From Lachnospiraceae bacterium (GTDB lineage: Bacteria; Bacillota; Clostridia; Lachnospirales; Lachnospiraceae), in NCBI GenBank assembly GCA_022791635.1, contig JAAVZL010000015.1:1-47000 (forward strand): a DNA stretch of 47,000 bases, written 5' to 3'. The notes below the pieces were generated by a model. The model had not been told where the DNA came from. It did not search any database and worked only from the letters and a program-made list of their open reading frames with translations. Below, in pieces: positions 7,524-16,818 of this stretch; positions within the stretch are counted from its first letter, which is position 1; every line of letters starts with the position of its first letter. A program made the position numbers and the translations under genes.

Positions 7524-9140
7524 CTAACCGTTCTGCCTGGACAAATCCAGCTTCCGATACTCCTTTGGTGTGATACCCACCTTCTTTTTAAAAACCGTTA
7601 CAAAATACTGGCTGTTGGCAAATCCTACCTGCTCGCTGATCTCAGATATCCGAAGGAGCGAATGATGCAGCAGATGCTTCGCCCTGTTGAGGCGCACCTC
7701 TGTCATATATTCGTTGATGGAGGTTCCCATACAGCCTCTGAAAATCTGCCCCAGATAATTGGGTGAATAACCAAAACGCTCTGCCAGATATGCAATATTG
7801 ATCTGCTCTGCAAAATGTGCATCAATGTACTGCTTCGTCATATCCGCCAGCCTGTTGTTGTTCTGCACATAGCGATCCTTTAAATGTATAATTGCAAAAG
7901 TAACCTGGCTTTTCATCCATCCTCTTATCTGCTCAATGGTTTTTAACTGATAAAGCTCTGAAAATGAAATCTTGTCTGCCTGTACATACTGCAAAATATT
8001 GATATTATACTCATCCAGCACCTGAGAGATTGCGGAAAACAGCTTATTGCAAAGAATATACAAAGAAGCGCTTCCCACTCCCTGCCTGGAGGCAGCATGG
8101 AGCAGCCGATCGATCTCCTCCTGAATCTTTTCCTCCTCTCCCATCTTAAGCCAGGTGCAGAGGTTTTCATAAAGCAGATAATCATAAATCTGCTTTTCTC
8201 CGCGAAAATCCGCTGCCGTATACGTTCCCGAATCCCCATATATGGTAATATAGCGCAGAGCGTCTCTGGCCTTGGAATAGCTGACGCTCAGCTTTGAAAG
8301 ACTGTCCACCACAGAGCCGGTGCTCACAATCAGATTCCAGCCAAGCTCCTCCTCTGCGCTGCGCACCAAGTCATTGAGAAACGGAATAATCCGCTCATTG
8401 AGAATCCTCTCCTCTTTCTCAAGCATCACCAGAAGCACAATCTGATCCGTCTGAATCTGGAATTTTTCCAGCCAAAAGCCTGTCTTTGGGCACTGCTCCA
8501 TAAGCCGGTATAGCTGCAGAACCCGAATCTGAATTTCTTCAAAGCTTCGCTTGCCAGGCCCTGTCTCATCCTTGAATTCTATCAACGCGCACAAATATCG
8601 GTCTGCCTCAATGGAAATATCCAAAAATTCTGCCTGGCGTAAGAGCTCCTCCCTTGAAAAATGTCCGGATATAATATTCTGGAACAGCTGAAGGCGGATC
8701 TGCGGCCTTGCCTTTTCCACCGCATTGCGCAGAGCTAAGTAATCCTGCCTTATCTTTTGCTTTTTCTCAAGCTCACCTAAAAGTCGTTTTGCCAGCAGGA
8801 TCGTTTCCTTAGGCGTTATGGGCTTCAGCATATAATCATAGACCTTACACTGCAGCGCACTCTTCGCATATTCAAATTCATGAAAGCCGGATAAAATGAC
8901 AATGAGAATCTCATTCCTCACCCTTTCGTCCAGCTGCATTAAAAGCTCAATCCCGTCGATTCTTGGCATTTCCACATCCAGGATCATACAGTCGATTTTG
9001 TGGACCTCTATGATCCCCAATGCCTCCTGTCCGTTTGACGCCTGCAAAACCCGAAAGGGAAGACCGGAGCGCTCTATCTCATTTGCAATGCTGTTTCTGC
9101 ACAGCTTCTCATCATCTACCACCAGCAATGTAAATTCCAT
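7524..9140 (-). CDS. YesN-type response regulator with AraC DNA-binding domain
   Basis: A 538-aa two-component response regulator. Residues 1-120 form a receiver domain: VVDDE acidic pocket, phosphoacceptor Asp in MILDVEMPRIDG, and the conserved Lys in MLKPI. A long middle region of unknown fold follows. The last 100 residues are an AraC-type double helix-turn-helix (INIAYLAERFGYSPNYLGQIF and ISEISEQVGFANSQYFVTVFKK). Such regulators activate sugar-uptake genes in response to their YesM-like kinase. The start lies 1 nt after the kinase stop, so the two are translationally coupled. The partner kinase is frameshifted, so this regulator may lack its signal. Confidence 0.93.
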   Translation of the reverse strand: MEFTLLVVDDEKLCRNSIANEIERSGLPFRVLQASNGQEALGIIEVHKIDCMILDVEMPRIDGIELLMQLDERVRNEILIVILSGFHEFEYAKSALQCKVYDYMLKPITPKETILLAKRLLGELEKKQKIRQDYLALRNAVEKARPQIRLQLFQNIISGHFSREELLRQAEFLDISIEADRYLCALIEFKDETGPGKRSFEEIQIRVLQLYRLMEQCPKTGFWLEKFQIQTDQIVLLVMLEKEERILNERIIPFLNDLVRSAEEELGWNLIVSTGSVVDSLSKLSVSYSKARDALRYITIYGDSGTYTAADFRGEKQIYDYLLYENLCTWLKMGEEEKIQEEIDRLLHAASRQGVGSASLYILCNKLFSAISQVLDEYNINILQYVQADKISFSELYQLKTIEQIRGWMKSQVTFAIIHLKDRYVQNNNRLADMTKQYIDAHFAEQINIAYLAERFGYSPNYLGQIFRGCMGTSINEYMTEVRLNRAKHLLHHSLLRISEISEQVGFANSQYFVTVFKKKVGITPKEYRKLDLSRQNG

Positions 9141-9141
9141 A

Positions 9142-10837
9142 CTACTCTCTCACCTTAAGCGGAATCGTTATTCTTGCTATTGTCCGGCCATTCTTTCGCA
9201 AAAAGCGCAGGCCATAGGAATCTCCATAATGAAGGCGGATCCGATTATTCACATTGCTTGTCCCGATTCCGCGCCTCTCATTTTGGCTCAGGTCCCGATT
9301 TAAGTCCTCAGCCTTCTCCTCTGACATCTCCTGACCGTTATCCGAAATCTCAAAGATCATCACATCCTCCAGAAGATATCCCCGAAGGCCAATGACTGCA
9401 GAGCCGTCGCTTAAGGTCTTTGCCCCGTGATAAATTGCATTTTCCACCAAAGGCTGAAGGACTAACTTTAGAATGGTATAATTCTCCATTCCCTCCTGAA
9501 GCTCCCACTCGAATTTGAATTCATCCTGATAGCGGTATTGCTGAATATTAATATAATTTCTTACATGCAGCACTTCATCCCCGACGGATATCCATTCATA
9601 GCCGGAGGACAGGGCAATGCGGTAATATAAGGACAGAGATTTCGTAATATCGATCACTTCGTCAATCTGCCTTTCGTTTGCCAGCCAGATAATGGAGGAA
9701 AAGGTATTGTACAGGAAATGGGGATTAATCTGCAATTGCAGAATCCGAAGCTCATCCCTTCGCTTTTCCTCCTCAATCTTTTTATTGTTTTCCATCAGCA
9801 GCACCAGCTTTTCAATCATTCTGTCAAAGTGCCGCCCAAGCCTTCCAATCTCATCGTCGTAGCGCGGATTCATCCGCACACTGAGGTCTCCCTGCTCCGA
9901 CTGAATCATAATTTCCTCCAGCTTATTTAGGGGGCTGGTAAAGCGCTTGGAGAGATACCAGGCCAGAGCCAGAAGAATAAAAAACACGAAGCCCGCCAGC
10001 ATCAGCATGGTAACGATAATCGGAAGGCAGACCTCCAGAATCTCCTTTTTGGGGGTAAAATAAGTATAATACAGATTTCCTTTCATGCTTCGGCTGTAGG
10101 TGAAAAGACCGCCCCCATATCGGGGCTTAATATCAAAGGCTCCATCCTGTCTAATCCCAAGCTCGATTCCAAATCGTTCCTGTACGTTTTCTCCCGCCAA
10201 AGCTGCTGAACAACTCCTTCTTTTTCAACCGTATCACAATTCCGCCGTATTCTCCGGTATCCGCATTCAGGTGGAACTTTCTCACATATTGCACAACTCC
10301 TGAAGTCTCTTTTCCGATGGTGCACTCCTCCAGAGTATATCCATATCCGTTACGCTCTTCCATGGAAAAGTGCTTCCCGGCATCCCCGAAAAAGGTATCC
10401 TCCTGCATCACTGCATGGTAATTCGTGTACACTCTCCCGTCATTGGCCAAAAGATACAGAGAATTCACACTGTCTAAGGAAGCAACGAGGGCATTGTCGC
10501 TTAAGAAACGGGCAGCAGCCAAATAAACGGCTCTCTGCTCATCCTCCGAAAGCTCCGGGTATCTGTCGCTCAGCATGATCCGGACGCTTTCATTCTGGGT
10601 CAGACGGATCCCGATCATATTAACCGTATCCACATAAGCTTCCGCACTCTGCTTTACATCTGCCAAATTACTGATATCTGTCTGTATATTCTGACTTTTC
10701 TCCTGTTCTATCTGATTGCCAATCGTTACTGCGCTTACAATTACAATGGTAATGGCCCATGTAATAAAGAAAATAAAGAGAATTTTTGTCCGAAGGGTCA
10801 TTCCCCGAACAAATATCCGATATGCTTTCTTTGGCAT
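9142..10837 (-). pseudogene. YesM-type sensor histidine kinase, frameshifted
   Basis: Two overlapping reading frames together encode one kinase of about 565 aa. The first (10837 to about 10195) has an N-terminal membrane segment and an extracellular sensor region ending ELFSSFGG. The second (to 9142) continues with ENVQERFGIELG, a second membrane segment, HAMP, the phosphorylation site LQINPHFLYNTFSS, the N-box LVENAIYHG and the G-boxes DNGQEM and GIGTSNV. The join is at 10193-10195, where one extra G in a GGG run breaks the frame. The kinase starts at ATG 10837 after GAGAGGAG. A sequencing error is possible. If the lesion is real, the sensor is lost, as only an inefficient internal TTG near 10200 could start the catalytic half. 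Confidence 0.85.
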
Positions 10838-10894
10838 CTCAACAACTCCTCTCTATCCCTACCTCTTTCATTTTGTCAAGATACCATCTCACAA

Positions 10895-11899
10895 CTAAGG
10901 AATTATTACAATCCCCTCTTCCAATGATTTTTTAATTGCCAGAACAATTTTCAATACTTCTCTGGATTCCTCTGGTGCGACCGGAACCTTTCCCTTATGC
11001 ATCACTGCCTCCAAAAAGCCTCTCAGCTCTCCCGCAAACATATCTGTCTGCTCTACCTCAATGGGACAAACCTCCTCCTGATTTGCCGGATACCACATAA
11101 AATCGCAGCCCCGATCTCCGTCGTTGATATTCATCCCTGCTGTCATGGAATAGCAGAGCGTACCGGCATCGCCGGTTCCGCGGAACTCAATGGAAAAGGG
11201 ATAATTTCCCGTCATTTCCAGAGAGGTTTCGCACACCGCCTTTTCCCCGGAAGACCAGGTGAGATTTGTAACCACATGATTCCAGCAGCCTGTGGGACTC
11301 TTCCACCCATTTGCATAAATCTTTGACGGCATCCCGAACAGGCTGTACAAAAAGTCAATATCATGCACATTCAGGCCGTAAAGCCCTCCGCCGGAAATGG
11401 CCGGATCCCGATGCCATGTGGACCACGCAGGATGCTGACAGATGCGTTTTTCATAAATCATATGAATATTTCCAAGCTTTCCCTGTGTAACGGCTTCCTT
11501 AATAGCAAGAAATTCCGGCCACCAGCGGGCCACCTGTGCAACCATAAACAGTACATGATTCTCCCTGCATGCCTGATACATCCTGTCAAAGGACTCCAAA
11601 TCAAAGGTCACGGGCTTCTCGCAAATCACATGGCATTTCAGCTTTGCAGCGCGCACCACGTAATCTTCATGGGTGGAGGTTGGCGTGCAGATATCCACAA
11701 CATCTATCTTTTCCGCCGCAGCCGCAGCCTCCAGGGTAGCATAATAGTGGCAATTCTCTCCTGTCTCCCGGCACACCGTCTCTCCGTGCTCCTGATTCCG
11801 GCAGATAACGGCCGCCACCTGTACATCCGTCATGGCCTTATAGGCCCCTATATGATTCTGTGAAATATAGCCTCCCCCAACAATCGCAATTTTTAACAT
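10895..11899 (-). CDS. Gfo/Idh/MocA family oxidoreductase (operon A)
   Basis: A 334-aa NAD(P)-dependent sugar or cyclitol dehydrogenase. The Rossmann motif AIVGGGYISQNH opens the protein, the conserved EKP motif (CEKPVTF) is near residue 95, and the C-terminal half carries GGGLYGLNVHDIDF, matching the family's GGG...D..H active-site region. Family members oxidise a sugar hydroxyl to a ketone or the reverse. The start at 11899 has AGGAGG 5 nt upstream. It follows the isomerase relic and precedes the kinase by 57 nt, within operon A. Substrate unknown. Confidence 0.92.
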   Translation of the reverse strand: MLKIAIVGGGYISQNHIGAYKAMTDVQVAAVICRNQEHGETVCRETGENCHYYATLEAAAAAEKIDVVDICTPTSTHEDYVVRAAKLKCHVICEKPVTFDLESFDRMYQACRENHVLFMVAQVARWWPEFLAIKEAVTQGKLGNIHMIYEKRICQHPAWSTWHRDPAISGGGLYGLNVHDIDFLYSLFGMPSKIYANGWKSPTGCWNHVVTNLTWSSGEKAVCETSLEMTGNYPFSIEFRGTGDAGTLCYSMTAGMNINDGDRGCDFMWYPANQEEVCPIEVEQTDMFAGELRGFLEAVMHKGKVPVAPEESREVLKIVLAIKKSLEEGIVIIP

Positions 11900-11932
11900 A
11901 CGCTCCTCCTGAAAATTCTCTGAATCGAAAAG

Positions 11933-12261
11933 TTAATTGGTATCCGCACATAATGGGCCTGCAAGCTCCTTCATAAAGAAAAGCTTACCCGGCATGGTAG
12001 GAATAAAGCTTGAGGTCACATTCCTGTCCGGCTTGTAGCGCAGAGTCATCCAGAAGCTCATTCCCTGCCACTGCATTCCTCTGCCGAAGACTCCGTCCGC
12101 CCCTCACAGGAAACAGGCTGAAAATCTTCATGCCAAAAGCTCTGTCTGTCCAATACTGACAGCGGATCCTGGGACACACATTCCTGAATCCGTGCAATAT
12201 CCCACCCCTTTGGAAATACCTCCTCAAAGTAAGATCCCTTTAATGTATTTAACATATTCAT
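11933..12261 (-). pseudogene. Relic of a glucosamine-6-phosphate deaminase-like gene
   Basis: A strong ribosome site (AAGGAGGTG) precedes an ATG at 12261 (or 12255). The first frame reads a convincing N-terminus (KGSYFEEVFPKGWDIARIQE, then DRQSFWHEDFQPVSC) and then degenerates to a stop near 12062. A second frame, ending at 11933, reads a convincing C-terminus (MSFWMTLRYKPDRNV, then PGKLFFMKELAGPL). Together they look like the two ends of a protein that has lost most of its middle. Both ends resemble, from memory, glucosamine-6-phosphate isomerase/deaminase-like proteins of gut Firmicutes; this family assignment is tentative. It lies between an epimerase and a dehydrogenase in operon A. Confidence 0.6.
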
Positions 12262-12296
12262 ATCCTCTGTGCACCTCCTTTATCACTTCCAAACAG

Positions 12297-13127
12297 TTAA
12301 ATAATGCAATCCAATGACAATTTTGCGTTGATAACAGACTGATATGGGAAGTGCTTATAATTGGGCAGAAATTCCACTGTCACCCAATCGTCATACCCTA
12401 TCTCGCGAATGCTTTGCATCACGGCCTCAAAATCCACGCTTCCCTCGAACAAATCTACAAACCTGCCAAGGCCTGCCTGTTCCTCCCGGCAATCGCAGAA
12501 ATGAAGCTTCTTAATATATTTTTTTCCTAAAATCCGAATCCACTGATCCGGATAGCCGATATAAATAATATTTCCCACGTCAAAATAGGCACCTACATAC
12601 GGAGAGTTCATCTCGTCCAGGAACCGCCTCATCTCCAGAGGCGACAGCAAAAACTTATTCCATACATTTTCCACTGCCATGGATACCTTGGCTGCCTCTG
12701 CATAAGGAGCCACCTCTGCCAGGGCCCGCTGTGCATTGTCATAAGCCCTGTCATAGCTCACAATTCCAGGCCCAAAGTCCGTGCCTACCCATCCCGGAAC
12801 CACCAGAGTAGTGTCCGCCCCCAGGATAGCCGCACAGTCTATCTGTTTTTTCAGAATGGTTTTCGCGCACTCTGCCTCTTGGGGATCGTCACTTGCAAGA
12901 TTATGGCTCCAGAGATTCCATGCTCCTACACTGGGAGCACATAAGCCCAGATCCTCCACCATGGATCTGATTTCCCGAATCTCCTTCTCCGTGGTTTTCA
13001 TATTCAGGGAGCCTTCCTCGCTGAGGATCAGCTCCACACCGTCATATCCGGCCTTTGCACACTGTGTGCAGGCCTCCTTCAAATCTACGTCTTGATCAAA
13101 TGTGAAGAAGCTTACGCCCTTTTTCAT
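12297..13127 (-). CDS. Sugar phosphate isomerase/epimerase, TIM barrel (operon A, distal)
   Basis: A 276-aa protein of the AP-endonuclease-2-like TIM-barrel superfamily, which includes hexulose-phosphate and ketose epimerases and inosose dehydratase. The barrel motifs are visible: YDGVELIL, metal-ligand Glu in MAVENVWNKF, YFDVGNI with its Asp, LHFCDCRE with its His, and WVTVEFLP with the final Glu. These correspond to the usual divalent-metal site. The start at 13127 has AGGAGG 5 nt upstream, 9 nt after the permease stop. It probably acts on the sugar brought in by the adjacent transporter. Exact substrate unknown. Confidence 0.9.
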   Translation of the reverse strand: MKKGVSFFTFDQDVDLKEACTQCAKAGYDGVELILSEEGSLNMKTTEKEIREIRSMVEDLGLCAPSVGAWNLWSHNLASDDPQEAECAKTILKKQIDCAAILGADTTLVVPGWVGTDFGPGIVSYDRAYDNAQRALAEVAPYAEAAKVSMAVENVWNKFLLSPLEMRRFLDEMNSPYVGAYFDVGNIIYIGYPDQWIRILGKKYIKKLHFCDCREEQAGLGRFVDLFEGSVDFEAVMQSIREIGYDDWVTVEFLPNYKHFPYQSVINAKLSLDCII

Positions 13128-13136
13128 ATGAACCTC

Positions 13137-14099
13137 CTAAACTCTTTTGCGGATATTTTCCAGATTGCTGATTACTACAGCTACCACAATGATGGTTCCC
13201 GTGGCGGCTATCTTCCAGTATGCGTGAACTCCCAGAATGTCCATGGCGCTGGAAATCACACCTGTCAGAAGACATCCTAAGATTGCTCCTGAGATGGTTC
13301 CCCGGCCGCCGTCAAAGGTAACGCCGCCGATCACGGCTGCCACCAGGGCGTCCAGCTCATAGCCGCTGCCCGCTGCCGGGGCTATGGAATTCATGCGGGC
13401 CGCAAAAACAATTCCCGCTATAGCGACCATTCCGCCGGAGATCACATAGGTGAGAATTTTGTACAAATCCACCTTTACGCCGGACAGGTAAGCATTCTTT
13501 TCATTTCCGCCGATGGCAAAAATTCTGCGCCCAAACTTGGTTTTATTAATCAGAAAATGCACAAATACAACCACCAGCACCATCAGCAGAACCATCAGGG
13601 GAATGATGTCAAACAGCGCTACCTTCCTCATGAATTCCAGCTCGCCATTAAAGCTCATAAAGGAACCGCCTGTGATGAGCAGAGATGCCCCGTAAAACAC
13701 CTGTGAGGTTCCCAGGGTAATGATCAGGGGAATACACTTCGATTTTGTAATAATGACGCCGTTGATAAGGCCGCACAGCATGGATACCAGAATCGCCAAA
13801 ACCACTCCCACTGCAAGACTTTGTCCATTTTTCAGAGCCGTCGCCATCACCACAGCCGAAAGCGTCATCATGTTTCCGATTGACAAATCAATATTCCCGG
13901 ATATGAGCAGCATCGCCATTGCCATGGTCAGAATTCCCAGGACGGAAATCTGCTGCAGGATCGTCATAATGTTTGTCAGGCGAATAAACTTGGGGTTTAT
14001 GATGCTGACAATGATCACCAGCAAAATAATTACAATCACAAGTATAAATCTTTGATCCTTCATAAAGGCAATATTTTTTGGTTTCTTTTCAGCTGTCAT
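13137..14099 (-). CDS. CUT2-family sugar ABC transporter permease (operon A)
   Basis: A 320-aa RbsC-type permease with about ten membrane segments. It has the family signature LISGNIDLSIGN near residue 65, the cytoplasmic coupling region RRIFAIGGNEKNAYLSGV, and the C-terminal VAAVIGGVTFDGGRGT. It would form the membrane channel for the ATPase and binding protein encoded just upstream. The start overlaps the end of the ATPase reading frame by 11 nt, with TAGGAG as ribosome site. The ATPase of this set is frameshifted, so the channel may lack its motor. Confidence 0.93.
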   Translation of the reverse strand: MTAEKKPKNIAFMKDQRFILVIVIILLVIIVSIINPKFIRLTNIMTILQQISVLGILTMAMAMLLISGNIDLSIGNMMTLSAVVMATALKNGQSLAVGVVLAILVSMLCGLINGVIITKSKCIPLIITLGTSQVFYGASLLITGGSFMSFNGELEFMRKVALFDIIPLMVLLMVLVVVFVHFLINKTKFGRRIFAIGGNEKNAYLSGVKVDLYKILTYVISGGMVAIAGIVFAARMNSIAPAAGSGYELDALVAAVIGGVTFDGGRGTISGAILGCLLTGVISSAMDILGVHAYWKIAATGTIIVVAVVISNLENIRKRV

Positions 14100-15608
14100 T
14101 TTTTTCCACTCCTAAAGCTTCTCGAATTATCGTCTGTTCATTGATATCCTCGCCGGACAGCTCACATTTTACCCTGCCGTCCCGAATCACCAGCACGCGG
14201 TCGCTGACAGAGATCAATTCCGGCATATCGGATGACACCATAATAATGCAGTTCCCAGCCTTTGTAAGCTCTGTCATCTCCTTATAGAAGTCTGCCTTTG
14301 CATTTACATCGATTCCCCGGGTAGGCTCGTCAAAAATATAAATCTTCTGCTCTGCATAAAGCCATTTACTCAAAACAACCTTCTGCTGGTTTCCCCCTGA
14401 CAAATAAATGGCCTCTGTCTCCAGGCCGGGGGTTTTAATGGCCAGTCTTTTTACAAAGGGCAGCACCTCATCCTTATATTTCTTATAATTGTAATAGAAG
14501 GGAGCTTTGATATTGCGAAGTCCTACCAGCAATAAATTCTCAAGGACGCTCCCGTGAAGATTCAATCCCAGTTTTTGCCGGTCCTCTGTGATATGAGCAA
14601 TCCCTGCGCGAATGCTGTCGTCAGGGTTTTTGATTTTCTGCTTTACGCCGCCGATATAAATATCGCCTGCATAGCGCTCATCCGCGCCGGAAATGGCCCG
14701 GACAATCTCCGTCCGGAGCCTACCATGCCGGAAAATCCCAGAATCTCTCCCTTGCGCACAGAAAACGATATTTCCGGTCCATCCTTTGCAAGCTTCAGCC
14801 CCTTCACCTCCAGCATGACGTCGCCAATCTCATTGTGCTCCTTGGTATAGAAGGTATCCACCGGCCGTCCAACCATGTCACAGGTGATGGTATCCAGAGA
14901 AATCGCATGATCCTCATTCAGATAGGTATTGACCACGCTTCCGTCCCGAATTACCGTCACACGGTCGGCAATCTTCTGCACTTCCTCCAGATAATGGGAA
15001 ATATAAATGATCCCGATGCCCTGTTTGTTAATATTCCGCACCAAATCGAGCACTTTTCCCGCATCCTCAATGTTAAACATGGAGGTTGGCTCATCCATAA
15101 TAATGATCCGCGGCTTTCCGGAGAGGCTCTTAAGAATCTTTACAAACTGCTGATCCGAGACAGACATCTTTTCTATGGTCTGAAGAGGATTGATATGTAC
15201 CTGATACTGCTCCGTCAAGGCGTTCACCTTTTCCTCCTGTGCCTGAAAATCAACCAACCCGCCTTTTCCCAGCTCATTGCCCACAAAAATATTTTCTACC
15301 GCATTCATCGTGGGTACCAGATCATTCTCCTGATATACGATATCAATGCCCAGCTCCTTTGACATTTGCGGAAAAAGCTCCCTGTACTCTTTTCCATCCA
15401 CAAAAATCGAACCTTTCGTAGGGGAATATGCTCCGGAAAGAATCTTCATCAGCGTGGATTTTCCCGCCCCGTTTTCTCCCACAAGGCAATGGGTCTCCCC
15501 GCCGTATACATCAAAGGTGATTCCATTGAGTGCACGGACTCCCGAAAATTCCTTAATTACGCCCTTCATCTCCACGATGGGCTTCTTGTTTTCATAATTG
15601 AAGGCCAT
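14089..15608 (-). pseudogene. CUT2-family sugar ABC transporter ATPase, frameshifted
   Basis: An RbsA-type protein with two fused ATPase domains, split by a frameshift. The intact N-terminal part has Walker A GENGAGKST, the signature region MSVSDQQFV, and Walker B IIIMDEPTS. It continues to FSGMVGSGR and then goes out of frame. The second frame resumes with EIVRAISGADERYAGD and runs through LSGGNQQKV and IFDEPTRGIDV to the natural end. Relatives read GSGRTEI at the junction, which would be CGG ACG GAG. The sequence (near 14709-14716) has lost one ACGG of an ACGGACGG repeat, a typical slippage deletion. A sequencing error cannot be excluded. Confidence 0.85.
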
Positions 15609-15637
15609 ATGCTCAACCTTTTACCTTATTTGATATA

Positions 15638-15664
15638 GGGGCTGCCGCAAAATAAGGCAGCCCC
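15638..15664 (-). terminator. Intercistronic hairpin between binding protein and ATPase (operon A)
   Basis: GGGGCTGCC and GGCAGCCCC form a 9-bp perfect stem around GCAAAATAA. There is no strong U-run on the minus strand, so it is more likely an attenuator or mRNA-stabilising hairpin than a full stop. It would favour high expression of the binding protein over the ATPase. Its sequence resembles the outer arms of repeat family 1. Confidence 0.6.
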
Positions 15665-15706
15665 CACAGTTGACAGTTTCGCTAGTTCTTTGACTTGCCG
15701 CGAATT

Positions 15707-16765
15707 CTACTTGTTCACATAGTCCCATGCGCCTTCAAAGTCTGCCCAGTCAATCCATGCGCTCAGGTCGTCGCCGGCAACCGGAAGAGACGAAAACTTT
15801 TCCGCCGGCTCCTCTCCGTTTGCAACATAGTTGTAGATATTCATAAAGGTCTGAATTCCCTGAATGGAAACGGGAGCCGTCATATTCGCCGCCTCAACGC
15901 CGGACTCCAGGAATGCATAGGCATCCGGGGAGCCGCCTGTGGATACGATGGGAATATCATTTTCCAGACCTGCCGCCTGCAGCGCCTGATAGCACCCCTG
16001 AGCCATCTGGTCATTGTTGGCAAAGATGCAGTTGAACTCGGTTCCGGAATTGATGAAGTTCTGCGTCAGATTCAGGCCGTCCTCAGTACTCCAGTCATCA
16101 CTGTTGGAGAGACCTACCATCTCAATTTTATCTGCATTGTCCTCCAGGGACTTGTCCACACCGATCTTATAGGCCTCATAAACTCCGCCGCCCACTGCGC
16201 CTGCGCAGTAGAACACCTTGGCATTCTCCACATTGTTTGCCAGCCATTCAATGGCTGCATATCCGATGTCTCCATACACACAGCCCACGCTGGAAACATA
16301 GCTTCCTTCCTCCGCATACTCCGAAATGTCAATATTCTCAACGGTAATCGGAATATTTGCCTCGTTGGCAAGGGCAATCAGCTGGGCGCCCTGCTCGCCG
16401 GAAATGGGGAAGATGGAAATTCCGTCCACGCCCTGCTGAATCAGGGACTCCACACAGGAGATAGACTGAGCCACATCATTCTGGGCATCCAGTATTACCA
16501 CCTTTGCTCCCACCTGCTCCGCCGCATAGGAAAATGCCTGTGAGGAATACTCGTTCCAGATGTCTGCCATGTTGTAGGCAATATAGCCGAATACAAGCTC
16601 CTCGCCGTCCCCACTTGGCTCCGCAGCCTCTTCCTTCTCTTCTGCCGCCGGGGCCTCCTCCTTCTCGGCCGGAGCCGGAGTGTCCGCAGCCTCCTTCTTT
16701 CCTCCGCAGGCCGCAAGACCTGCCACCATCACTACGGTCAACAGTAATGCAAGTTTCTTTTTCAT
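15707..16765 (-). CDS. Sugar-binding lipoprotein of CUT2 ABC transporter (operon A)
   Basis: A 352-aa periplasmic-binding-protein type 1 family lipoprotein (RbsB-like), anchored outside the membrane to deliver ligand to the permease. The signal peptide MKKKLALLLTVVMVAGLAAC ends in a good lipobox (LAAC), followed by an acidic Ala/Glu/Pro linker. The mature domain begins LVFGYIAYNMADIWNEY and has the typical SLIQQGVDGISIFPISG segment. The start at 16765 has AGGAGG 6 nt upstream; an upstream in-frame extension lacks a signal-peptide start. It is followed by a hairpin and then the frameshifted ATPase. Ligand unknown. Confidence 0.93.
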   Translation of the reverse strand: MKKKLALLLTVVMVAGLAACGGKKEAADTPAPAEKEEAPAAEEKEEAAEPSGDGEELVFGYIAYNMADIWNEYSSQAFSYAAEQVGAKVVILDAQNDVAQSISCVESLIQQGVDGISIFPISGEQGAQLIALANEANIPITVENIDISEYAEEGSYVSSVGCVYGDIGYAAIEWLANNVENAKVFYCAGAVGGGVYEAYKIGVDKSLEDNADKIEMVGLSNSDDWSTEDGLNLTQNFINSGTEFNCIFANNDQMAQGCYQALQAAGLENDIPIVSTGGSPDAYAFLESGVEAANMTAPVSIQGIQTFMNIYNYVANGEEPAEKFSSLPVAGDDLSAWIDWADFEGAWDYVNK

Positions 16766-16818
16766 TCTTATCCTCCTAAAATTATATTTGTACTCCAACT
16801 GGTTTCCCGGCAAATACC

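Noticed and set aside
9142..10837. Programmed frameshifting in the kinase
   Set aside because: There is no slippery heptamer or downstream pseudoknot evident at the GGG run; a simple one-base insertion or a sequencing error explains it better.
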